64,000 nt of DNA, from positions 6,324,001-6,388,000 of the forward strand of contig NZ_CP043959.1 in assembly GCF_008632955.1 (NCBI RefSeq). Reading direction: 5' to 3'. The notes beneath the pieces were generated by a model. It worked only from the letters and a program-made list of their open reading frames with translations. It did no database searches and was not told the DNA's origin. Positions 15,812 to 25,248 of the stretch are shown piece after piece. This DNA comes from Streptomyces tendae (lineage in GTDB: Bacteria; Actinomycetota; Actinomycetes; Streptomycetales; Streptomycetaceae). How positions within the stretch are numbered: the stretch's first letter is position 1; the number at the start of each line of letters is the position of its first letter. The position numbers and the translations under genes are program-made.

Positions 15812-17626
15812 TCAGGCGTCCTCGGCCAGTTCCAGCCAGCGCAGCTCCAGTTCGTCGCGCTGGCCTGCCAGGTCCCGCAGTTCGGCGTCCAGTTCGGCCA
15901 CCTTCGCGAAGTCCGTCGCGTTCTCGGCGATGGCGGCGTGCAGGGTGGCCTCCCTGGCCGAGACCTTGTCCAGCTGGCGCTCGATGCGCTGCAGTTCCTT
16001 CTTGGCGGCGCGCTGGTCGGCGGCGCTCTTCTCGGGCGCCTCGGACCGGGTCGCCGCCGCGGCCGGGACGGAGGAGGCCGCGGCGGCCTCCTCCATGCGC
16101 TTGCGCCGCTCCAGGTACTCGTCGATGCCGCGCGGCAGCATCCGCAGGGTGCCGTCGCCGAGCAGGGCGAACACCCGGTCGGTGGTGCGCTCGACGAAGA
16201 ACCGGTCGTGCGAGATGACGATCATGGAGCCGGGCCAGCCGTCGAGGAGGTCCTCGAGCTGGGTGAGGGTCTCGATGTCGAGGTCGTTGGTGGGCTCGTC
16301 GAGGAAGAGCACGTTGGGCTCGTCCATGAGCAGCCGCAGCAGCTGGAGCCGGCGGCGCTCACCGCCGGACAGGTCGCCGACCGGCGTCCACTGCTTCTCC
16401 TTGTTGAAGCCGAAGGTCTCGCAGAGCTGACCGGCGGTCATCTCCCGGCCCTTGCCGAGGTCGACCCGCTCGCGCACCTGCTGCACGGCCTGCAGCACCC
16501 GCAGCTCGGGGTCGAGTTCGGCGACCTCCTGGGAGAGGTAGGCCAGCTTGACCGTCCTGCCCACGCGGACGCTGCCCGCCGCGGGCTGCACCTCGCCCTC
16601 GCTGCGGGCGGCCTCGGCGAGCGCGCGGAGCAGGGACGTCTTGCCGGCGCCGTTCACCCCGACCAGGCCGATGCGGTCGCCGGGGCCGAGCTGCCAGGTC
16701 ACGTGCTTCAGCAGCACCTTCGGCCCGGCCTGGACGGTGACGTCCTCCAGGTCGAACACCGTCTTGCCCAGCCGCGAGGAGGCGAACTTCATCAGCTCGC
16801 TGCTGTCACGGGGCGGCGGCACGTCCGCGATCAGCTCGTTGGCCGCCTCGACGCGGAAGCGCGGCTTGGAGGTGCGGGCGGGGGCGCCGCGCCGCAGCCA
16901 GGCCAGTTCCTTGCGGACCAGGTTCTGCCGCTTGGCCTCCTCGGTGGCCGCGATGCGCTCGCGCTCCGCGCGGGCGAAGACGTAGTCGGAGTAGCCGCCC
17001 TCGTACTCGTGGACGACGCCGCGCTGCACGTCCCACATGCGGGTGCAGACCTGGTCGAGGAACCACCGGTCGTGGGTGACGCAGACGAGCGCGGACCGGC
17101 GGTTGCGCAGGTGCTCGGCGAGCCAGGCGATGCCCTCGACGTCGAGGTGGTTGGTCGGCTCGTCGAGGACGATCAGGTCCTGCTCCTCGATGAGCAGCTT
17201 GGCGAGCGCGATCCGGCGGCGCTCACCGCCGGACAGCGGCCCGATGACGGTGTCCAGGCCCTTGGGGAAGCCGGGCAGGTCGAGCCCGCCGAACAGCCCG
17301 GTGAGCACGTCCCGCACCTTGGCGTTCCCGGCCCACTCGTGGTCGGCCATGTCGCCGATGACCTCGTGCCGGACGGTGGCCTCGGGGTCGAGCGAGTCGT
17401 GCTGGGTGAGCACGCCGAGCCGCAGCCCGCCGGAGTGCGTCACGCGCCCGCCGTCCGTCTCCTCCAGCCGGGCCAGCATGCGGATCAGCGTGGTCTTGCC
17501 GTCCCCGTTGCGCCCCACGACCCCGATCCGGTCCCCTTCCGAGACGCCGAGCGAAATCCCGTCCAGCAGCGCACGCGTCCCGTACACCTTGCTGACGTTC
17601 TCGACATTGACCAGATTGACGGCCAT
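15812..17626 (-). CDS. ABC-F family ATPase
   Basis: This is a 604-residue soluble protein with two ABC ATPase domains and no membrane segments. Domain 1 has Walker A GVVGRNGDGKTT, signature LSGGERRRIALAKLL and Walker B LIVLDEPTNHLD; domain 2 has GLVGVNGAGKTS, LSGGERRRLQLLRLL and VLFLDEPTNDLD. The interdomain linker is charged, and the C-terminal ~80 residues form a coiled coil (KELQRIERQLDKVSAREATLHAAI). ABC-F proteins act on ribosomes, either as housekeeping translation factors (EttA/Uup types) or antibiotic-protection factors. Uup-like domain order and housekeeping neighbours favour the former. It is separated from ispE by a 167-bp gap and so has its own promoter. Confidence 0.9.
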   Translation of the reverse strand: MAVNLVNVENVSKVYGTRALLDGISLGVSEGDRIGVVGRNGDGKTTLIRMLARLEETDGGRVTHSGGLRLGVLTQHDSLDPEATVRHEVIGDMADHEWAGNAKVRDVLTGLFGGLDLPGFPKGLDTVIGPLSGGERRRIALAKLLIEEQDLIVLDEPTNHLDVEGIAWLAEHLRNRRSALVCVTHDRWFLDQVCTRMWDVQRGVVHEYEGGYSDYVFARAERERIAATEEAKRQNLVRKELAWLRRGAPARTSKPRFRVEAANELIADVPPPRDSSELMKFASSRLGKTVFDLEDVTVQAGPKVLLKHVTWQLGPGDRIGLVGVNGAGKTSLLRALAEAARSEGEVQPAAGSVRVGRTVKLAYLSQEVAELDPELRVLQAVQQVRERVDLGKGREMTAGQLCETFGFNKEKQWTPVGDLSGGERRRLQLLRLLMDEPNVLFLDEPTNDLDIETLTQLEDLLDGWPGSMIVISHDRFFVERTTDRVFALLGDGTLRMLPRGIDEYLERRKRMEEAAAASSVPAAAATRSEAPEKSAADQRAAKKELQRIERQLDKVSAREATLHAAIAENATDFAKVAELDAELRDLAGQRDELELRWLELAEDA

Positions 17627-17793
17627 TTCTCTCCTGCCCGGTGGATCGATCAGTCTTCAAGCGTAGGCCCTGCCGGGGGGCGCCCGGGACGCGAGAAGAC
17701 GGTCACCCTTTGTGATGACCTGACCGGGATCGGGCGGCAACCCCGCCGCCATCGACATCGGACTGAGCGCCGTCGGCTCGTGTCCCTGAGGTC

Positions 17794-18690
17794 TCAGAGG
17801 ACGGTCGCCCCCGGGACCGGGCCCGGGGCCGTGCGGGCGGTGCGGGAGGTGGCCAGGGGGCGGAGTTCGGCGGCGATCTTCTCGGCCGCCTGCTCGTCGC
17901 GGGCCAGGAAGGCCGTGGTCGGGCCCGAGCCGGAGACCAGGGCGGCGAGCGCTCCCGCCGCACGGCCGGCCGCGAGGGTGTCCGTCAGCTCCGGGAAGAG
18001 GGAGAGGGCCGCCGGCTGGAGGTCGTTGGTGACGGTGGCGGCGAGGGCGTCCGGGTCACCCTCGGCCAGGGCGTCGAGCAGGGGCTGCGACGCCACCGGA
18101 TCCGGGATGTCCCGTCCCTCGGCGAGCCGGTCGAACTCGCGGAAGACCGCGGGCGTGGACAGCCCCCGGGTGGCCGTCACGAACACCCAGTGGAAGGTGC
18201 CGCCGACCTCCAGCTCCGTCAGCTTCTCACCCCGCCCGGTGCCGAGCGCCGCCCCGCCGACCAGGCTGAACGGCACGTCGCTGCCCAGCTCGGCGCAGAT
18301 GTCGAGGAGCTCCTCGCGTCCGGCGCCGGTCCCCCACAGCGCGTCGCAGGCCAGCAGCGCGGCGGCGCCGTCCGCGCTGCCGCCGGCCATGCCGCCGGCG
18401 ACGGGGATGTCCTTGGTGATGTGCAGGTGGACGTCCGGCGTGCGGCCGTACCGCTCGGCGAGGGCCAGGGCGGCGCGCGCGGCGAGGTTGGTGCGGTCGA
18501 GGGGGACCTGGGCGGCGTCGGGTCCGTCGCAGGTGATGCGCAGTCCGTCCGGCGACGGGGTGGCGGTCACCTCGTCGTACAGGCCGACCGCGAGGAAGAC
18601 GTTGGCCAGCTCGTGGAAGCCGTCGGGGCGGGCCGCGCCGACGGCGAGCTGGACGTTGACCTTGGCGGGGACGCGGACGGTGACGCTCAC
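17794..18690 (-). CDS. ispE: 4-diphosphocytidyl-2-C-methyl-D-erythritol kinase
   Basis: This is a 298-residue GHMP kinase of the MEP pathway; it phosphorylates the 2-hydroxyl of CDP-methylerythritol on the way to isoprenoid precursors. It starts VRVPAKVNVQLAVGAARPDGFHEL, the IspE substrate-binding N-terminus, has the ATP loop PVAGGMAGGSADGAAALLA, and ends with LVSGSGPTTAFL. GTG at 18690 overlaps the ksgA stop (GTGA), so ksgA and ispE are coupled, the common actinobacterial arrangement. The longer open frame upstream lies within ksgA. Length is normal. Confidence 0.96.
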   Translation of the reverse strand: MSVTVRVPAKVNVQLAVGAARPDGFHELANVFLAVGLYDEVTATPSPDGLRITCDGPDAAQVPLDRTNLAARAALALAERYGRTPDVHLHITKDIPVAGGMAGGSADGAAALLACDALWGTGAGREELLDICAELGSDVPFSLVGGAALGTGRGEKLTELEVGGTFHWVFVTATRGLSTPAVFREFDRLAEGRDIPDPVASQPLLDALAEGDPDALAATVTNDLQPAALSLFPELTDTLAAGRAAGALAALVSGSGPTTAFLARDEQAAEKIAAELRPLATSRTARTAPGPVPGATVL

Positions 18691-19580
18691 TGCTGACCGG
18701 CCTCCGTGTCGGACGCGTGCCGCGGCCCGTGCTCGGCGATGCGGGCGAACTCCTCGACGGTCAGCGACTCGCCCCGCGCCTGCGGCGAGACACCTGCCGC
18801 GACCAGCGCGGTCTCGGCGGCGGCGGCCGAGCCGGCCCATCCGGCGAGCGCGGCGCGCAGCGTCTTGCGGCGCTGTGCGAAGGCCGCGTCGACGACGGCG
18901 AACACCTCACGCCGGGTGGCGGTGGTCTTCGGCGGCTCCGCGCGCCGCACCAGCGACACCAGCCCGCTGTCGACGTTCGGCGCGGGCCAGAAGACGGTGC
19001 GGCCGATGGCTCCGGCCCGCTTCACCTCGGCGTACCAGTTGGCCTTGACCGAGGGGACGCCGTAGACCTTCGAACCGGGGGCGGCGGCGAGCCGGTCGGC
19101 GACCTCGGACTGCACCATCACCAGGGTGCGCTCGATGCTCGGGAAGGTCTCGAGCATGTGCAGCAGCACCGGGACGGCGACGTTGTACGGCAGGTTGGCG
19201 ACCAGGGCGGTCGGGGCGGGCCCGGGCAGCTCGGCGACGTGCATGGCGTCGGAGTGGACCAGCGCGAACCGGTCGGCGCGCTCCGGCATGCGGGCGGCGA
19301 CGGTGGCGGGCAGCGCGCCGGCCAGCACGTCGTCGATCTCGACGGCGGTGACCCGGTCGGCGGCCTCCAGCAGAGCCAGGGTGAGCGAGCCGAGCCCGGG
19401 GCCGACCTCGACGACCACGTCGTCGGGGCGGACCTCGGCGGTGCGCACGATACGGCGGACCGTGTTGGCGTCGATGACGAAGTTCTGGCCGCGCTGCTTG
19501 GTGGGCCGTACGCCGAGGGCGGCCGCCAGTTCACGGACGTCGGCGGGGCCCAGGAGGGCGTCGGGGGTGGGGCTGGTCAC
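18687..19580 (-). CDS. rsmA: 16S rRNA (adenine1518-N6/adenine1519-N6)-dimethyltransferase
   Basis: This is a 297-residue KsgA/Dim1 enzyme that dimethylates two adjacent adenines in the 3' hairpin of 16S rRNA late in small-subunit assembly; its loss gives kasugamycin resistance. It shows KQRGQNFVIDANT, the SAM motif VVEVGPGLGSLTLAL, the catalytic NLPYN-type motif VANLPYNVAVP, and the C-terminal AQRRKTLRAAL. GTG at 19580 is the likely start, though no strong ribosome site precedes it; the open frame above is rpfB shadow. It is coupled to ispE by a 4-bp overlap. Confidence 0.96.
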   Translation of the reverse strand: MTSPTPDALLGPADVRELAAALGVRPTKQRGQNFVIDANTVRRIVRTAEVRPDDVVVEVGPGLGSLTLALLEAADRVTAVEIDDVLAGALPATVAARMPERADRFALVHSDAMHVAELPGPAPTALVANLPYNVAVPVLLHMLETFPSIERTLVMVQSEVADRLAAAPGSKVYGVPSVKANWYAEVKRAGAIGRTVFWPAPNVDSGLVSLVRRAEPPKTTATRREVFAVVDAAFAQRRKTLRAALAGWAGSAAAAETALVAAGVSPQARGESLTVEEFARIAEHGPRHASDTEAGQQ

Positions 19581-19641
19581 GGGACAAGGGTACGGGGCGT
19601 GCGGGTCCGCCCCGGTCACCCCGGGTGCCGGCCGGCGCCCC

Positions 19642-19680
19642 GGCGGTGCGGGGGCGCCGGACCGCCACCCCCGCACTGCC
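19642..19680 (-). terminator. Terminator of rpfB
   Basis: A 13-bp inverted repeat with a single G-U pair (19642-19654 with 19668-19680) has a 13-nt loop and starts 2 bp beyond the rpfB stop, in the 101-bp gap before ksgA. Confidence 0.75.
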
Positions 19681-19681
19681 G

Positions 19682-20941
19682 TCAGCCCTCCAGCCGGGTA
19701 CCGCAGTGCGGCCAGGCCGCGGCGCCGCTGCGGATGTACAGCTTCTTGGCGCGGTACGTCTGCTCGGCGGCGGGCGCGTCCTGGGGCCGGCCGGTGCCGC
19801 CGAGATCCTGCCAGGTGCGGGTGTCGAGCTGGTACAGCCCGCCGTAGGTTCCCGAGGGGTCCGTCGCGTCGGGCCGGCCGCCGGACTCGCACCGCGCCAG
19901 CGCGTCCCAGTCCAGCGCGTCCGCGCCCCGCACCGACGACGGCACCGGCCGCGTGCCGACCCGTACCCGCCGCGGCAGCGGGTCGCGCACCACCTCCGTG
20001 CCCAGCAGCCGCGGCTTCTGCCGGACCCCGTTGACGGTGCGCTGCGCGTAGGTGAGGCGGCGCAGGCCCTGCCGTCCCGGGCGGTCGACGACCTCCGCGC
20101 CCCGGGTGAGCGCCGGGTCCTCGACGCGCACCTCGGTGAACGGGATCGCCTCGTCGCGGACCTCCGTGCCGTCGGTGATGCGCAGCACGGTGACGGTCTG
20201 GCCGTCGCGCGGGAAGCTCCCGGGGGCGACGGAGGTGGTGTCCCGGCCGCGCAGGGTGATCCCGGCCTGCGTCACGGCCTCGCGCACGGTCGCGGCGTTG
20301 GTGCGGACCGTGCGGGCCCGTCCGTCGGCCAGCACGGTCACCGCGCGTTCGGTGCGGACGTCCAGGGCGAGCCCCGCCGGTCCGATGCGCCGGCCGGGCG
20401 GCACCGACATCCGGGCGCCGGACACCCGCACGCCGATCCGCTCCAGCGCCTCGCGCACCGTCTCGGCGGTCGTCCACACCTCCTGGCGGGTGCCGTCGAG
20501 GGTGAGCAGCAGGGGGCGGGCGTGGAGCACCTCGATCGCGTCGCCGTCCTCCAGGGCGGTGCCGGGCGCGGGCACGATCTCGTCGTACGGCCCGGTGCGC
20601 ACGCCCTCCTCCGCGAGGAGCGCGGTGACGTCGTCGGCGAAGGTGTGCAGGGTGCGGGGCCGGCCGTCGACGTTCAGCTCGACGGCCTTGTCCTCGGCCA
20701 CGAAGGCGGTGGTGCCGCCCGCGAGGAACGCGACGACCAGTGCCCTGGGCAGCAGCCGGCGGGCGGCGTCGGCCCGCTCGGCGTACCGGCCGGGGCGCCG
20801 GTGCGCGGACCGCCGGGGCGGCGCGGGGGCGGGCGCGCGGCGGGGCAGGGCGGGCACGGTCTCCGCCTCGTGGATCCCGCCGCACACGGCATGCGTCGGG
20901 CACGTCTTCTCGTACGTCTCGAACCGCAGGGTGGTGCTCAC
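19682..20941 (-). CDS. rpfB: Resuscitation-promoting factor B-type muralytic enzyme
   Basis: This is a 419-residue secreted or anchored protein with the RpfB layout. A basic cytoplasmic head and one hydrophobic segment (LLPRALVVAFLAGGTTAFVA) are followed by three DUF348 ubiquitin-like repeats (to ~residue 275), a G5 domain (~residues 275-345) and a C-terminal Rpf domain with the catalytic Glu in ARCESGG. Rpf domains cleave peptidoglycan and in streptomycetes aid spore germination. GTG at 20941 has GGAG 9 nt upstream. In streptomycetes, rpf genes are known targets of cyclic-di-AMP riboswitches, but I see no such element clearly in the 115-bp leader. Confidence 0.93.
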   Translation of the reverse strand: MSTTLRFETYEKTCPTHAVCGGIHEAETVPALPRRAPAPAPPRRSAHRRPGRYAERADAARRLLPRALVVAFLAGGTTAFVAEDKAVELNVDGRPRTLHTFADDVTALLAEEGVRTGPYDEIVPAPGTALEDGDAIEVLHARPLLLTLDGTRQEVWTTAETVREALERIGVRVSGARMSVPPGRRIGPAGLALDVRTERAVTVLADGRARTVRTNAATVREAVTQAGITLRGRDTTSVAPGSFPRDGQTVTVLRITDGTEVRDEAIPFTEVRVEDPALTRGAEVVDRPGRQGLRRLTYAQRTVNGVRQKPRLLGTEVVRDPLPRRVRVGTRPVPSSVRGADALDWDALARCESGGRPDATDPSGTYGGLYQLDTRTWQDLGGTGRPQDAPAAEQTYRAKKLYIRSGAAAWPHCGTRLEG

Positions 20942-21056
20942 GCCGACACGCTCCAGGGCTGGCCAGGGGGTCCCGATGGGGCTCCCAGAACCTAGCCGAG
21001 CGCCGGTGACTCTCCCAAGCGACACGACTACGGAACGTGCGCGATGTGCGGGGTCG

Positions 21057-21938
21057 TCAGTAGCCGAAGGCGCGGGCGGTGTTGGCGCCCAGCGCCGTGG
21101 CCAGGGTGTCCTCGTCGACGCCCCGGACGGCGGCCATGGCACGCACCGTGACCGGCACCAGGTAGGGGGCGTTGGGCCGCCCGCGGTAGGGCACCGGCGT
21201 GAGGAACGGCGCGTCGGTCTCGACCAGGACCAGCTCCGGCGGGGCGACGGCGAGGGCGTCCCGCAGGTTCTGCGCGTTCTTGAAGGTCACGTTGCCGGCG
21301 AAAGACATGTAGTAGCCGGCGCGGGCGCAGACCTCCGCCATCTCCGCGTCGCCGGAGTAGCAGTGGAAGACGGTGCGCTCGGGGGCACCTTCTTCCTTGA
21401 GCACGCGCAGCACGTCGGCGTGGGCGTCGCGGTCGTGGATCACCAGGGTCTTGCCGTGCCGCTTGGCGATCTCGATGTGGGCGCGGAAGGACCGCTCCTG
21501 GGCCTCCTTGCCCTCCTCGCCGGTGCGGAAGTGGTCGAGGCCCGTCTCGCCGACGCCCTTGACCTGCGGCAGCGCGGCCAGCCGGTCGATCTCGGCGAGC
21601 GCCTCGTCCAGCGCCGCGTCCCCGCCCGCCTCACGGGCCCCCTGCCGCGACCACCCGTCGGGGTCCCCGAGCACGATCCGCGGGGCCTCGTTCGGGTGCA
21701 GCGCGACCGTCGCGTGGACCGCGTCGTACGCCGCTGCCGTGTCCGCCGCCCACCGGGACCCCTTGAGGTCGCAGCCGACCTGCACCACGGTCGTCACCCC
21801 CACCGACGCGGCCTTGGCGAGGGCCTCCTCGACCGTGCCGGACTGCATGTCGAGGTGGGTGTGGGAGTCCGCGACCGGTACCCGCAGGGGCTTCGGGAGC
21901 GGCGGTGCGGCGTTCTTGTCGGGGTCGTTGGCAGGCAT
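21057..21938 (-). CDS. tatD: TatD-family metal-dependent deoxyribonuclease
   Basis: This is a 293-residue TIM-barrel hydrolase. The first metal-binding motif is ADSHTHLD near residue 24; further metal ligands lie in GVGETGLDHF, the VIHDRDAHAD strand, HCYSGD and the late VETDAPFLTP, all standard for TatD. TatD enzymes are Mg-dependent 3'-5' exonucleases linked to DNA repair and turnover. ATG at 21938 is 10 bp after the zinc-ribbon gene stop, so these probably share a transcript. An extra ~20-residue charged N-terminal leader precedes the domain. Confidence 0.93.
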   Translation of the reverse strand: MPANDPDKNAAPPLPKPLRVPVADSHTHLDMQSGTVEEALAKAASVGVTTVVQVGCDLKGSRWAADTAAAYDAVHATVALHPNEAPRIVLGDPDGWSRQGAREAGGDAALDEALAEIDRLAALPQVKGVGETGLDHFRTGEEGKEAQERSFRAHIEIAKRHGKTLVIHDRDAHADVLRVLKEEGAPERTVFHCYSGDAEMAEVCARAGYYMSFAGNVTFKNAQNLRDALAVAPPELVLVETDAPFLTPVPYRGRPNAPYLVPVTVRAMAAVRGVDEDTLATALGANTARAFGY

Positions 21939-21948
21939 GCCTCCGATC

Positions 21949-22335
21949 CTACGGAAGCGGCGCGGGACCCTCCGGGGTGTCCAGCGGAAGCGGCGCGGGA
22001 CCCGCCGGTGTCCAGGGGGCCTCGACCGGCCCCGCGGCGGGCACCCGGCGCTCGCGGTGGGCGGCGTCGCGGGCGGAGTCGACCCGGCCCGGGCGCAGGA
22101 TCCGTACGAGATGCCCGTCGCAGCTGTGACAGGTGGGCCGGTTCAGCGGGGAGGGCACGATCCGGCCGTCCGCCACGTACAGCACGAAGGTCCGGCCGTC
22201 GCCGTCGACGTGGTGCTCTATCTCGTACGACTGCTCCCAGCCGTATCCGCAGCGCATGCAGGCGAACGCGTATGCCTCGGTGACCACGGCGGTGGCGCCC
22301 GCGCGCAGTCCGCCCTGTCCGGAGATCTCGGTCAT
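21949..22335 (-). CDS. Zinc-ribbon-type hypothetical protein
   Basis: This is a 128-residue protein. Two CxxC pairs, CMRCGYGW (~residue 26) and CHSCDGH (~residue 68), are about 40 residues apart and could hold one zinc in a ribbon fold; between them lies a short beta-rich segment. The C-terminal third is Pro/Ala-rich and likely disordered. ATG at 22335 has GGGAG 5 nt upstream. It is 10 bp upstream of tatD and is probably cotranscribed. The partner and role are unknown. Confidence 0.75.
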   Translation of the reverse strand: MTEISGQGGLRAGATAVVTEAYAFACMRCGYGWEQSYEIEHHVDGDGRTFVLYVADGRIVPSPLNRPTCHSCDGHLVRILRPGRVDSARDAAHRERRVPAAGPVEAPWTPAGPAPLPLDTPEGPAPLP

Positions 22336-22517
22336 GCCGGCTCCCGTCGGTCCGCTGACGGGACGGACCCGCGTCCGCCCCCACCGACCAGTGGACTCCT
22401 CGCGGACCGTGAACACACGGGCGGCGACGCAGTATTGGCGCCGATTTGGCCGTGGATTACCACAATGCCCCGAGCTCTTTGCCAACGCCCGGGTTCGCGC
22501 GGCGCCGGCGCCCGGTG

Positions 22518-23384
22518 TCAGCGCTTCCCGGGGTCCCGGCCGTCGGCGTTCTTGGCCGCGACGACCGCGTCGAACACCTGCCGCTTGGGCAGCCCGGCCT
22601 CCGCCGCGACCGCCGCGATGGCCTCCTTGCGCCGCTCCCCCGCCTCCTCGCGCACCCGCACCCGGCGCACCAGCTCGGCGTCGTCGGTCTCCTCGGGGCC
22701 CTTCTCCGGCGCGCCCTCGACGACCACGGTGATCTCCCCGCGCACGCCGTCGGCCGCCCACGCCGCCAGCTCGGCGAGCGGCCCGCGTTTGATCTCCTCG
22801 TAGGTCTTGGTCAGCTCCCGGCAGACGGCGGCCCGGCGCTCGCCGCCGAACACCTCGGCCATCGCGGCGAGGGTGTCGTCGAGGCGGTGCGGGGCCTCGA
22901 AGTAGACGAGGGTGCGGCGCTCGTCCGCGACCTCCCGCAGCCGTCCCAGCCGCTCGCCGGCCTTGCGGGGCAGGAACCCCTCGAAGCAGAAGCGGTCCAC
23001 CGGCAGCCCGGACAGGGCGAGTGCGGTGAGCACGGCGGACGGTCCCGGCACCGCGGTGACCTTGACGTCCCGCTCGACGGCCGCGGCGACCAGCCGGTAG
23101 CCGGGGTCGGACACGGACGGCATGCCCGCGTCCGTCACCAGCAGCACGCGCGCACCGCCCACCAGCTCCTCGACCAGTTCGGGCGTCCGCGCGGACTCGT
23201 TGCCCTCGAAGTACGACACCACCCGGCCCTTGGGCGTGACGCCGAGCGCCTGGGTCAGCCGGCGCAGCCGCCGGGTGTCCTCGGCGGCGACGACGTCGGC
23301 GCCGGCGAGTTCTTCGGCGAGCCGGGGCGGCGCGTCGGAGATGTCGCCGATGGGGGTGCCTGCGAGTACGAGGGTTCCGGTCAC
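22518..23384 (-). CDS. rsmI: 16S rRNA (cytidine1402-2'-O)-methyltransferase
   Basis: This is a 288-residue tetrapyrrole-methylase-fold enzyme that 2'-O-methylates C1402 in the ribosomal P site. It begins LVLAGTPIGDISDAPPR and has AAEDTRRLRRL, SDAGMPSVSDPGYRLV and EGFLPRK, the RsmI signatures. The last ~60 residues carry a small helical C-terminal domain (RRKEAIAAVAAEAGLPKRQVFDAVV). GTG at 23384 has GGGAGGA 8 nt upstream. It is divergent from pmt across an 85-bp promoter region. Confidence 0.95.
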   Translation of the reverse strand: MTGTLVLAGTPIGDISDAPPRLAEELAGADVVAAEDTRRLRRLTQALGVTPKGRVVSYFEGNESARTPELVEELVGGARVLLVTDAGMPSVSDPGYRLVAAAVERDVKVTAVPGPSAVLTALALSGLPVDRFCFEGFLPRKAGERLGRLREVADERRTLVYFEAPHRLDDTLAAMAEVFGGERRAAVCRELTKTYEEIKRGPLAELAAWAADGVRGEITVVVEGAPEKGPEETDDAELVRRVRVREEAGERRKEAIAAVAAEAGLPKRQVFDAVVAAKNADGRDPGKR

Positions 23385-23469
23385 CCGCCCATCCTCCCAG
23401 GAGGCGACGGAGGCGGGGCATACCGCCCATGCGCGGGACTCACACAGCGCCGTTCCCTACGATGGCGCG

Positions 23470-25215
23470 GTGACCAGTACCGCGTCCTCCACGGACACCC
23501 GGCAGGAGCAGCCGCCGCACGAGCAACGGCAGACGTGGCAGCAGCGGCTGCGGCGTTTCGGCTACCGGACGTCCGGCCCCAGAGGCGACGTCCGCGACCG
23601 CCTGGTCCCGCCGTACACCGAGCCGTCGGGCCGGCTGTGGAAGACGCTCGGCGTGCCGCCGGTGCTCGCCGACCGCCTCGTCCGCTGGTCGGGGTGGGGC
23701 GGCCCGCTGCTGGTGACGCTGGTTGCGGGCGTGCTGCGCTTCTGGAACCTGGGTCACCCCAAGGCGGTGATATTCGACGAGACGTACTACGCCAAGGACG
23801 CGTGGGCGCTCGTCCACCGCGGCTTCGAGGTCAACTGGGACAAGGAGGTCAACCGCCTCGTCCTGGACTCGGGCGGCAACGTCCCGATCCCCACGGACGC
23901 GGCCTACGTGGTCCATCCGCCGGTCGGCAAGTACGTCATCGGACTGGGCGAGCTGATCTTCGGCTTCGACCCGTTCGGCTGGCGTTTCATGACGGCGCTG
24001 CTCGGCACGCTGTCCGTGCTGATGCTGTGCCGGATCGGGCGGCGGCTGTTCCGCTCCACGTTCCTCGGCTGCCTCGCGGGCGCGCTGATGGCGGTGGACG
24101 GGCTGCACTTCGTGATGAGCCGCACCGCGCTGCTCGACGGCGTGCTGATGTTCTTCGTGCTGGCGGCCTTCGGCTGCCTGCTGATCGACCGGGACAAGGC
24201 CCGCGCGAAACTGGCGGCGGCGCTGCCGGTGGGGCCGGACGGGCGGGCGCGCCCGGACGCGGGGATCGCCGGGAGCGTGCGGATCGGCTTCCGTCCCTGG
24301 CGTCTCGCGGCCGGCCTGATGCTGGGCCTGGCCATCGGCACCAAGTGGAACGGGCTGTACATCATGGCCGCGTTCTGTGTGATGTCCGTGCTGTGGGACG
24401 TCGGCGCGCGCCGGGTGGCGGGCGCCGCCCGGCCCCGGCTGACCGTGCTGAAGCGGGACCTGGGCTGGGCGTTCCTGTCGACCGTGCCGGTGGCGGTGCT
24501 CACCTACTTCGCGTCCTGGATCGGCTGGCTCCTCTCGCCGTCCGACGGCAGCGGCGGCTACTACCGCGACTGGGCGACCCGCGACGGGCGGCGCAGCGAC
24601 TGGTCGTGGCTGTTCCCCGACTGGTGGCGCAGCCTGTGGCACTACGAGAACCAGGTGTACGACTTCCACGTCGGCCTGTCCTCGCCGCACACGTACGAGT
24701 CCAACCCGTGGAGCTGGATCGTCACCGGCCGGCCGGTGTCGTACTTCTACGAGTCACCGGCGCCCGGTGTGGACGGCTGCCCCACGGACGCGGGTGAGAA
24801 GTGCGCGCAGGAGGTGCTGGCCATCGGCACCCCGATGCTGTGGTGGGTGGGCTGTCTGGCCCTGCTGTACGTGCTGTGGCGCTGGTTCTTCCGCCGCGAC
24901 TGGCGGGCGGGCGCGATCGCCTGCGGCATCGCCGCGGGTTACGCCCCCTGGTTCCTGTACCAGGAGCGGACGATCTTCTACTTCTACGCGATCGTCTTCC
25001 TGCCGTTCCTGTGCCTGGCGGTGGCGATGCTGCTGGGCGCGGTCGTCGGCCCGCGCCGCTCGACCGACACCCGCCGCGTGGCGGGCGCGACGGCGGCGGG
25101 CGTGGTGACCCTCCTGATCATCTGGAACTTCATCTACTTCTGGCCGATCTACACGGGCACGCCCATCCCGATCGACGACTGGCGATCACGGATGTGGCTG
25201 GACACGTGGGTCTAG
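23470..25215 (+). CDS. pmt: Dolichyl/polyprenyl-phosphate-mannose--protein mannosyltransferase
   Basis: This is a 581-residue GT39 integral membrane glycosyltransferase that transfers mannose from polyprenyl-phosphate-mannose to Ser/Thr of exported proteins. The catalytic Asp-Glu pair is in AVIFDETYYAKDAW in the first extracytoplasmic loop, followed by HPPVGKYVIGLGE; about 11 hydrophobic helices are visible. In S. coelicolor, Pmt is required for phage phiC31 infection and glycosylates lipoproteins and envelope proteins. GTG at 23470 lies 6 nt after TACGAT (23458-23463) with no ribosome site, so a leaderless mRNA is likely. Long upstream open frames are antisense to rsmI. Confidence 0.94.
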   Translation: MTSTASSTDTRQEQPPHEQRQTWQQRLRRFGYRTSGPRGDVRDRLVPPYTEPSGRLWKTLGVPPVLADRLVRWSGWGGPLLVTLVAGVLRFWNLGHPKAVIFDETYYAKDAWALVHRGFEVNWDKEVNRLVLDSGGNVPIPTDAAYVVHPPVGKYVIGLGELIFGFDPFGWRFMTALLGTLSVLMLCRIGRRLFRSTFLGCLAGALMAVDGLHFVMSRTALLDGVLMFFVLAAFGCLLIDRDKARAKLAAALPVGPDGRARPDAGIAGSVRIGFRPWRLAAGLMLGLAIGTKWNGLYIMAAFCVMSVLWDVGARRVAGAARPRLTVLKRDLGWAFLSTVPVAVLTYFASWIGWLLSPSDGSGGYYRDWATRDGRRSDWSWLFPDWWRSLWHYENQVYDFHVGLSSPHTYESNPWSWIVTGRPVSYFYESPAPGVDGCPTDAGEKCAQEVLAIGTPMLWWVGCLALLYVLWRWFFRRDWRAGAIACGIAAGYAPWFLYQERTIFYFYAIVFLPFLCLAVAMLLGAVVGPRRSTDTRRVAGATAAGVVTLLIIWNFIYFWPIYTGTPIPIDDWRSRMWLDTWV

Positions 25216-25220
25216 TGGGC

Positions 25221-25243
25221 GGGGGCCCGGGGCGACGGCCCCC
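25221..25243. terminator. Terminator between pmt and the converging unknown gene
   Basis: A 7-bp inverted repeat GGGGGCC/GGCCCCC (25221-25227 with 25237-25243) has a 9-nt loop and begins 6 bp after the pmt stop. It can act in both directions. Confidence 0.6.
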
Positions 25244-25248
25244 GGCCC

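Noticed and set aside
15725..19048. A 1107-codon plus-strand open frame
   Set aside because: It runs antisense through the ABC-F and ispE genes and into ksgA, all with clear catalytic motifs. Long antisense frames are expected at this GC content.
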